Origin: Microbacteriaceae bacterium UBA963
GTDB lineage: Bacteria > Actinomycetota > Actinomycetes > Actinomycetales > Microbacteriaceae
Assembly: GCA_002292955.1 (NCBI GenBank)
Contig: DBCH01000100.1
Coordinates: 1 to 11,006, forward strand
Length of the DNA: 11,006 nt
Direction of reading: 5' to 3'
The notes below the pieces were generated by a model. It had not been told where the DNA came from. It worked only from the letters and a program-made list of their open reading frames with translations, and searched no databases. The position numbers were made by a program, and so were the translations under genes. Shown here in pieces: positions 6,758 to 11,006 of this stretch (positions are counted from its first letter, which is position 1; each line of letters opens with the position of its first letter).

Positions 6758-6810
6758 GGTTATCGACTTAAGTGACTATGGTCACGTGTCCGACGGTAAG
6801 GATTTTTAGC

Positions 6811-7377
6811 ATGCCTCGAATTTCAGCGCTCATCGGCCTTGGCCTGGCGGCCGCTCTCGCGCTCACCGGCTGCGCTGCAGCAGATGTCACCACACCCGCG
6901 GTTGATCGTGAGGCGTCGACTCTAGGAACAAACATCTGCATCACCAACAAGACCGACATGAACGTTCGCATCAAGTGGCGGGGTTATCCCAACGCGCGGC
7001 CCATTGCCACCGGTTATCAAAGCTGCAACTCTGGCTATGAGACGTGGGTCACGATGGATGTCAAGGCGGTGCTCGAATACGAACCCACCTCGCAACCAGG
7101 CGTACCGCTGACTCTGTTCGTTGAGGGCACCAATCCTTCGATTGCTGAAGCACGAGCAGAGGTGTATTTCGCGCGCGGATGGCAGTCGTTCGGCGCGATG
7201 CACGTTGGCGACGTGGGTGACGCGAGGTCTTTCCAAGAAGGTTGGTTACGAGTCACCATTACTCGCCTCCCTGATTCAGACAGAAACAAAGAGTGGGACA
7301 TCACACTCACCCCACCGAGCGGCGAGGACTACAGCTCAGACATCACAAACTACGTCCACGGCGGCGGCAAGTTATAG
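6811..7377 (+). CDS. Small lipoprotein of unknown function
   Basis: I do not recognise the family. The product is 188 residues. The ATG at 6811 is chosen over an in-frame upstream start at 6772 because AAGGA lies 8 bases before it and a signal peptide begins at once: MPRIS, a hydrophobic Ala/Leu core, and lipobox LTGC with Cys21 as the lipidated residue. After a short linker the mature domain (about 38-188) alternates polar and hydrophobic residues and is rich in Trp, Tyr, Thr and Gly, with no long helices, which suggests a beta-sandwich outside the membrane. Cys43 (NICITNKT) and Cys72 (YQSCNSGYETW) are the only cysteines in the mature domain and could form a disulfide. Its 3' end faces the aldehyde dehydrogenase gene 12 bases away. 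No link to the neighbouring catabolic genes is visible. Confidence 0.75.
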   Translation: MPRISALIGLGLAAALALTGCAAADVTTPAVDREASTLGTNICITNKTDMNVRIKWRGYPNARPIATGYQSCNSGYETWVTMDVKAVLEYEPTSQPGVPLTLFVEGTNPSIAEARAEVYFARGWQSFGAMHVGDVGDARSFQEGWLRVTITRLPDSDRNKEWDITLTPPSGEDYSSDITNYVHGGGKL

Positions 7378-7381
7378 CCGC
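7364..7381. terminator. Small hairpin over the lipoprotein stop codon (weak terminator candidate)
   Basis: GCGGC (7364-7368) pairs with GCCGC (7377-7381) around an 8-base loop that holds most of the TAG stop. It lies at the convergent junction with the aldehyde dehydrogenase gene. Only GAAAAGGG follows, with no T-run on the plus strand, so this is a weak candidate. Confidence 0.25.
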
Positions 7382-7389
7382 GAAAAGGG

Positions 7390-8853
7390 TCACATCTCGC
7401 CCTGACGGTGCACCGACTGCAGTCGCGTGTAGGCGGACACGCCCTCGGGGCCGTATTCCATCCCGATGCCGGAATCCTTCCAGCCACCAAAGGGCGCGGC
7501 CAGGTTGGAGCCGTAGAAGTTGATGCCCATGCTGCCCGTCTCCACGCGCGAGGCCACCTCGGCGCCGTGGTCGGGGTCTGAGGTAAAGATGGTGCCACCA
7601 AGACCGTAGGGCGAGTCGTTGGCGATGCTCACGGCGTCGTCTTCGTTCTCGAACGGAATCACCACGAGCACGGGGCCAAAGATTTCCTCCTGAGCCACGC
7701 GCATCTTGTTGTTCACACCGGCAAAGACGGTGGGCTTGGCAAAGTAGCCGCGGTCGAGGCCATCGGGTCGACCCAAGCCGCCGGTGGCCACCTTGGCGCC
7801 CTCATCCTGACCAATCTTGATGTAGTCGGTGACGGTCTTGTACTGCTTTGCCGAGGCGGACGGGCCGTAGATTGTCTTCTCGTCGAACGGATCGCCCTGG
7901 GGTGTGGCCGCAACCGTGCTGGCCACCATCTCCACGATCTCGTCGTAGCGTGAGCGTGGCGCCAAAATTCGGGTGGAGTTGTAACAGGTCTGCCCGGTGT
8001 TGCGCAGGCACGTGCGATTGATCATGGAGCTCACCGCAGACAGGTCGGCGTCTTCCAGGATGATGCTGGCCGACTTGCCGCCGAGCTCGAGCGTCACCGG
8101 GCGCAGCAGGCGACCACACTGTTCGGCGAGCATGCGGCCCACCTCGGTGGATCCAGTGAAGGCCACCTTGGACACAAGCGGGTGCTCCACCAGGTTGCCC
8201 ACCTCGTGGCGCGTGCACGTGACGAGGTTGATCACGCCGTCGGGGATGCCGGCAGCCTGAGCGGCCTCCATCAGCACGCGCAGATCGAGCGGCGTCTCCG
8301 ACGCGGGCTTGATCACCACGGTGCAGCCGGCAATCAGCGCCGGGGCGAGCTTGATCATGACCAGGGCAACGGGATAGTTCCACGGCGCAATGAGCGCACA
8401 GACGCCGCGAGGGTGGCGCCGCACCTCGGTGTAGTGGCCGGCACGATCCGGGTAGGCGCGCTTGTCGACCAGCTCCACGTAATCGGCTAGCGAGGCGTAG
8501 TAGCGCAGTAGGCCGGCACCGTGCCCACCCGCTTGTCGCGTCTCAAAAACCGGAGAACCGTTCTCGCTCGTGATGATGTTGGCCAGCTTCTCGCTGCGGG
8601 CCTCAAACTCATCGGCCAGTTTGCGCATGTACTCGGCGCGAGCGTGGGCGCCAATGTCGCGCCAGCCCTTGCCGTGAAAGGCGCGGTGCGCACTCTGCAC
8701 GGCCTTGTCGATGTCGTTGGCATCGGCGGCGGGCACACGCGCCCACACTTCTTCGGTGGCGGGGTCGGTTACGTCGATGAACGTGCCCGAACCGGACTTC
8801 ACCCAGTCGCCGCCAATAAAGAGGTCGTCGGTGTACATCTCAAGCGTGGTCAT
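7390..8853 (-). CDS. NAD(P)+-dependent aldehyde dehydrogenase
   Basis: The 487-residue length is standard for this soluble superfamily, which oxidises aldehydes to carboxylic acids. Catalytic parts are all present: APWNYP with Asn159 (oxyanion hole), IKPASETP with Lys182 (cofactor contact), the nucleotide loop FTGSTEVG (232-239), general base Glu256 in LELGGKS, and nucleophile Cys290 in NTGQTC. EEIFGPV and the C-terminal PFGGWKDSGIG block are also seen. The ATG at 8853 is used; the ribosome site is only AGAAAG. The gene is last in the ferredoxin-reductase-HD operon, 12 bases after the HD-protein stop. It therefore probably oxidises an aldehyde formed after hydroxylation of the pathway substrate. 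The exact substrate class (aliphatic, aromatic, betaine-like) cannot be set from motifs. Confidence 0.95.
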   Translation of the reverse strand: MTTLEMYTDDLFIGGDWVKSGSGTFIDVTDPATEEVWARVPAADANDIDKAVQSAHRAFHGKGWRDIGAHARAEYMRKLADEFEARSEKLANIITSENGSPVFETRQAGGHGAGLLRYYASLADYVELVDKRAYPDRAGHYTEVRRHPRGVCALIAPWNYPVALVMIKLAPALIAGCTVVIKPASETPLDLRVLMEAAQAAGIPDGVINLVTCTRHEVGNLVEHPLVSKVAFTGSTEVGRMLAEQCGRLLRPVTLELGGKSASIILEDADLSAVSSMINRTCLRNTGQTCYNSTRILAPRSRYDEIVEMVASTVAATPQGDPFDEKTIYGPSASAKQYKTVTDYIKIGQDEGAKVATGGLGRPDGLDRGYFAKPTVFAGVNNKMRVAQEEIFGPVLVVIPFENEDDAVSIANDSPYGLGGTIFTSDPDHGAEVASRVETGSMGINFYGSNLAAPFGGWKDSGIGMEYGPEGVSAYTRLQSVHRQGEM

Positions 8854-8865
8854 GCGCGCTGCTTT

Positions 8866-9528
8866 CTAGAGGATGTCGAGGCGCAGAATGCGCATGGAGG
8901 CGTTGAGTTCGGCTTCGGCCATGGCACGACCCGTGGGCGTGATCATCTCGCCCATCACGCGACCCGTGAGGTCACCGAGCACCCACTGGGGCGACTTGGC
9001 AAACCACTCGGCCGAGAAGCCGAGTCCGGTGGGGTGAAAGCGCCACAGGCGATCAGAGTCGCGCATGATGGCGTCTTCGAGGCTGTGGTGCTCCTTGCGC
9101 GTGTCGTGTCCATCAATGATGTCGGTCACGCGCGTGATGAAGGCGTCGTCGTAGCCGCAACCCGGCAAAATCTCGCGGGCGATGTCACAGCCGTGCTTTT
9201 CGTGCTCTACGCGGATATCGCTGGTCAAGAAGTTGTCGCTGCGGAATCCCTCGGTGAGGATCTTCTCTTCGTCGACGCGCGACCAGCCCACATCGTGCAG
9301 CAGGGCGGCAACCCGCGTGACGTGTTCGTCGGCGTCGGGCTCCTGGTCGAGGATGAACTCGGCGTACATCACCGTCATGGGCAGGTGCACGTCGTTCATG
9401 CGCGTGCGCAGAAAAGGCTCGGCCGCCTTCCACACGTGGTCGAGGTTGGTGTACGTGCCCGTGGGGGTTGCGCCACTACCCAGTGTGGGGGTGTCGGCAA
9501 ACGTGTGTGCGTATGTGGGCAGTGCCAT
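8866..9528 (-). CDS. HD-domain metalloprotein in a ferredoxin/reductase operon
   Basis: This is a 220-residue soluble protein. The open frame runs upstream into the reductase gene, but the ATG at 9528 (MALPTYAHTF) is chosen because it overlaps the reductase stop as TAATG, a translational coupling arrangement. The HD domain spans about residues 45-165. Candidate metal ligands, in order, are His48, His78-Asp79 (ALLHDVGW), His112 or His109 (EHEKHG), His141 (IIDGHD) and Asp157 or Asp159 (MRDSDRL). That is the six-ligand H-HD-H-H-D pattern of two-metal HD proteins. The family includes phosphohydrolases, such as the YqeK type, and mixed-valent diiron oxygenases, such as PhnZ and MIOX relatives; the DSDRL ending is more like the hydrolases. 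Position between a ferredoxin reductase and an aldehyde dehydrogenase gene suggests a metabolic role in the same pathway, which is inference. Confidence 0.8.
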   Translation of the reverse strand: MALPTYAHTFADTPTLGSGATPTGTYTNLDHVWKAAEPFLRTRMNDVHLPMTVMYAEFILDQEPDADEHVTRVAALLHDVGWSRVDEEKILTEGFRSDNFLTSDIRVEHEKHGCDIAREILPGCGYDDAFITRVTDIIDGHDTRKEHHSLEDAIMRDSDRLWRFHPTGLGFSAEWFAKSPQWVLGDLTGRVMGEMITPTGRAMAEAELNASMRILRLDIL

Positions 9529-10760
9529 TATTCGACCACCAGTGTCTTGAGGGGAGTTTCGAGGTTCGCTGCTTGGTCGGCGGGAATCGTGGAGCCCGAA
9601 CCCAGCGCCTTGCGCACGGCCATGTAGTCGCCCACGGCGTTCACCGAGTCGATGGCGATGAGTCGGCCGTCGCGGTAGTAGAGCACCGAGAACGACTCGT
9701 CGTCGGGGGTGCCGCGCACGACCGTTTGGTCGTAGCCCGTGGAGAGCCCGGCAATCTGCAGCTTGAGGTCGCCCTGATCCGACCAGAACCACGGCACGGC
9801 ACGATAGGGCTCGCGCACTCCGGCCAGGGTCTTGGCTGCCGTCTTGGCTTGGTCAACCGCGTTCTGCACCGACTCGAGGCGCACCTGTGCGTCTCCGCCG
9901 AGGGGGTGAGGCAGCAGCACGGCATCGCCGGCGGCCACCACGCGCGGGTCGCTGGTCTCGGCAAACTCGTTCACCACAATGGCACCGTTCACCGTTTCGA
10001 GACCCAGATGATCGGCCAGCTCGCCGCGGGCAATCACGCCGATGCCCACCATCACGATGTCGGCGGGAATGATGTCGCCGCCCTCGAGCTCAACGCCGGT
10101 AACCTTTCCGCCGTCGCCAACGAGTCGGGTGATTGTGGCGCCCAGGCGAACGCTCGTTCCGCGGCGCTCGTGCGCGGCCCGATAGAACTCGCTCGTCTCA
10201 GGACTCACGGCGCGGGCAATGAGGCGATCCATTGCCTCGAGCACGGTGACCTGCTTGCCGTCCATGCGTGCGCCGGCAGCTACCTCGAGGCCGATGAATC
10301 CGCCGCCAATCACCACAACGCTGGCCGCCGCATCCCAGCGCTTCTTGAGCTCGAGGGCGTCGGCGATGCCGCGCAGGTAGAGCACGCCGTCGAGTTCGGC
10401 GCCCTCGATGGGAAGTCGCCGCGGTGTCGACCCGGTGGCCAGCGCCATCTTGTCGAAGTGAATCTCGCGACCGGTATCGGTCGTGGCAAGACCACGGTCG
10501 CCCGAGAGGTCAACCGAGACAACCTTCTCGTCGGGCACGACCACAATCTTGTTGTCCACGTAGAAGGCGGGCGCGCGCAGTTCAAGCGATTCGATGTCGG
10601 CGGCGCCGTGCAGAAAAGCCTTCGACAGCGGTGGGCGCTGGTAGGGGCCGTGCGGCTCCTCGCCCACGAGCTCGATGCGTCCGTCAAAGCCGCTGTCGCG
10701 CAGCGAGACGGCAATCTGCATGCCGGCCTGACCGGCCCCCACAATCAGGACGTCGGTCAT
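9528..10760 (-). CDS. Putidaredoxin reductase-type NAD(H):ferredoxin reductase (CamA/ThcD-like)
   Basis: This 410-residue FAD enzyme moves electrons from NADH to a [2Fe-2S] ferredoxin, here the product of the gene just upstream. The FAD-binding loop is VGAGQAG (7-13), followed by YQRPPLSK (40-47). The NADH Rossmann loop is GGGFIG (152-157), and Glu175 at the end of its second strand favours NADH over NADPH. The second FAD contact is AAGDA (276-280), and ESVQNAVDQAK (296-306) and PWFWSDQ (323-329) are class hallmarks. Length is normal. One oddity: the usual GIG..PN..LA motif reads GIGVIARGELA here. It starts 3 bases after the ferredoxin stop with AGG upstream, and ends in a TAATG overlap with the HD-protein gene, so the three are surely co-transcribed. 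Usual final acceptor in such chains is a cytochrome P450. Confidence 0.95.
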   Translation of the reverse strand: MTDVLIVGAGQAGMQIAVSLRDSGFDGRIELVGEEPHGPYQRPPLSKAFLHGAADIESLELRAPAFYVDNKIVVVPDEKVVSVDLSGDRGLATTDTGREIHFDKMALATGSTPRRLPIEGAELDGVLYLRGIADALELKKRWDAAASVVVIGGGFIGLEVAAGARMDGKQVTVLEAMDRLIARAVSPETSEFYRAAHERRGTSVRLGATITRLVGDGGKVTGVELEGGDIIPADIVMVGIGVIARGELADHLGLETVNGAIVVNEFAETSDPRVVAAGDAVLLPHPLGGDAQVRLESVQNAVDQAKTAAKTLAGVREPYRAVPWFWSDQGDLKLQIAGLSTGYDQTVVRGTPDDESFSVLYYRDGRLIAIDSVNAVGDYMAVRKALGSGSTIPADQAANLETPLKTLVVE

Positions 10761-10763
10761 GGT

Positions 10764-11006
10764 CTAGACCTGTTCGGGTGCGATGCGAACAACCAGGCCG
10801 TCGAGGTCGGCGCTCATCTTGACCTGGCACGAGAGTCGGCTCGTGGGCTCGCGGTCCGTGGCCGCGCCATCAAGCATGTCGTCTTCAAGGTCTCCGGGCT
10901 CGCCCACCTTGGCGGCGAACGCCTCGTCAACGAACACGTGGCACGTGGCACACGCACAGGCGCCGCCGCACTCGGCAACAATGCCGCGCACGCCGTTCTT
11001 CACGGC
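10764..11006 (-). CDS. Putidaredoxin-like [2Fe-2S] ferredoxin (5' end beyond window)
   Basis: The frame is open to the right edge, and the visible part corresponds to the C-terminal three quarters of a roughly 105-residue adrenodoxin/putidaredoxin-type ferredoxin. The first in-window GTG (11003) is an internal Val codon, since the cluster-binding region normally begins near residue 39. Cluster ligands in visible numbering from 11003 are Cys12, Cys18 and Cys21 (ECGGACACATCHVFVDE) and Cys59 (SRLSCQVKM), the C-x5-C-x2-C-x37-C class pattern; Cys16 is an extra cysteine inside the loop. An acidic helix follows (GEPGDLEDDMLDG), the usual docking face for the reductase and the P450. It would receive electrons from the reductase encoded 3 bases downstream and pass them to a monooxygenase not visible here. 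Confidence 0.93.
   Translation of the reverse strand, partial: AVKNGVRGIVAECGGACACATCHVFVDEAFAAKVGEPGDLEDDMLDGAATDREPTSRLSCQVKMSADLDGLVVRIAPEQV

Noticed and set aside
8521..9627. A 368-codon plus-strand open frame across the HD-protein and ALDH genes
   Set aside because: It is antisense to two genes with intact catalytic motifs and itself shows no family signature; high GC explains its length.
9529..9792. N-terminal extension of the HD protein to 9792
   Set aside because: The extra 88 residues are Arg-rich and overlap the reductase gene; the TAATG junction start fits operon logic.
1..11006. CRISPR array, tRNA, rRNA, insertion sequence or toxin-antitoxin pair
   Set aside because: No spaced repeats, cloverleaf-like sequence, transposase motifs or small paired genes were seen; the only tandem repeat is the 14-bp set at 2970-3011.

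Overview
The window is about 11 kb of GC-rich DNA. The genome type looks actinobacterial, possibly Microbacteriaceae-like. The reasons are high GC, GTG/TTG starts, TAnnnT-type -10 boxes placed directly against start codons, two Gram-positive-style lipoproteins, and a class I (putidaredoxin-type) electron-transfer system. The genus cannot be fixed from sequence alone. No rRNA, tRNA, CRISPR array, insertion sequence or phage gene was seen. No gene-free stretch exceeds 300 bases; the longest are 1554-1735, 6650-6810, 5530-5677 and 660-791.

Left part (1-1735, all minus strand): an IclR-family regulator lies upstream of a 3'-truncated RraA/LigK-type aldolase gene (4-carboxy-4-hydroxy-2-oxoadipate aldolase/oxaloacetate decarboxylase), an enzyme of protocatechuate 4,5-cleavage or gallate catabolism. 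A perfect TTCCG-N5-CGGAA palindrome sits beside a TTGACA box in front of the aldolase gene. A one-mismatch copy lies in front of the regulator gene. This suggests that the regulator controls both genes.

Centre left (1736-4321): two paralogous Bcr/CflA-type MFS drug/H+ antiporter genes are divergently arranged. Their short shared control region holds three tandem 14-bp repeats and a separate 6-bp dyad.

Centre (4345-7377): an orphan sugar-type ABC substrate-binding lipoprotein (minus) is divergent from a zinc-independent quinone oxidoreductase of the MDR superfamily (plus). These are followed by a small lipoprotein of unknown function (plus). Two tail-to-tail gene junctions share the string TAGCCGCGAA and a small hairpin built around the stop codon.

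Right part (7390-11006, all minus strand): a tight operon encodes, in transcription order, a putidaredoxin-like [2Fe-2S] ferredoxin (5' end outside the window), a CamA-type ferredoxin reductase, an HD-domain metalloprotein joined by a TAATG overlap, and an aldehyde dehydrogenase. The first two form the electron chain usually serving a cytochrome P450, so a terminal monooxygenase may be encoded just beyond position 11006. The ALDH would oxidise an aldehyde made downstream. The HD protein, which has an apparently full two-metal ligand set, is the least explained member and the best candidate for new biology here. Overall this looks like a catabolic and efflux region for small aromatic or terpenoid-like compounds, but the substrate is not shown by the sequence.
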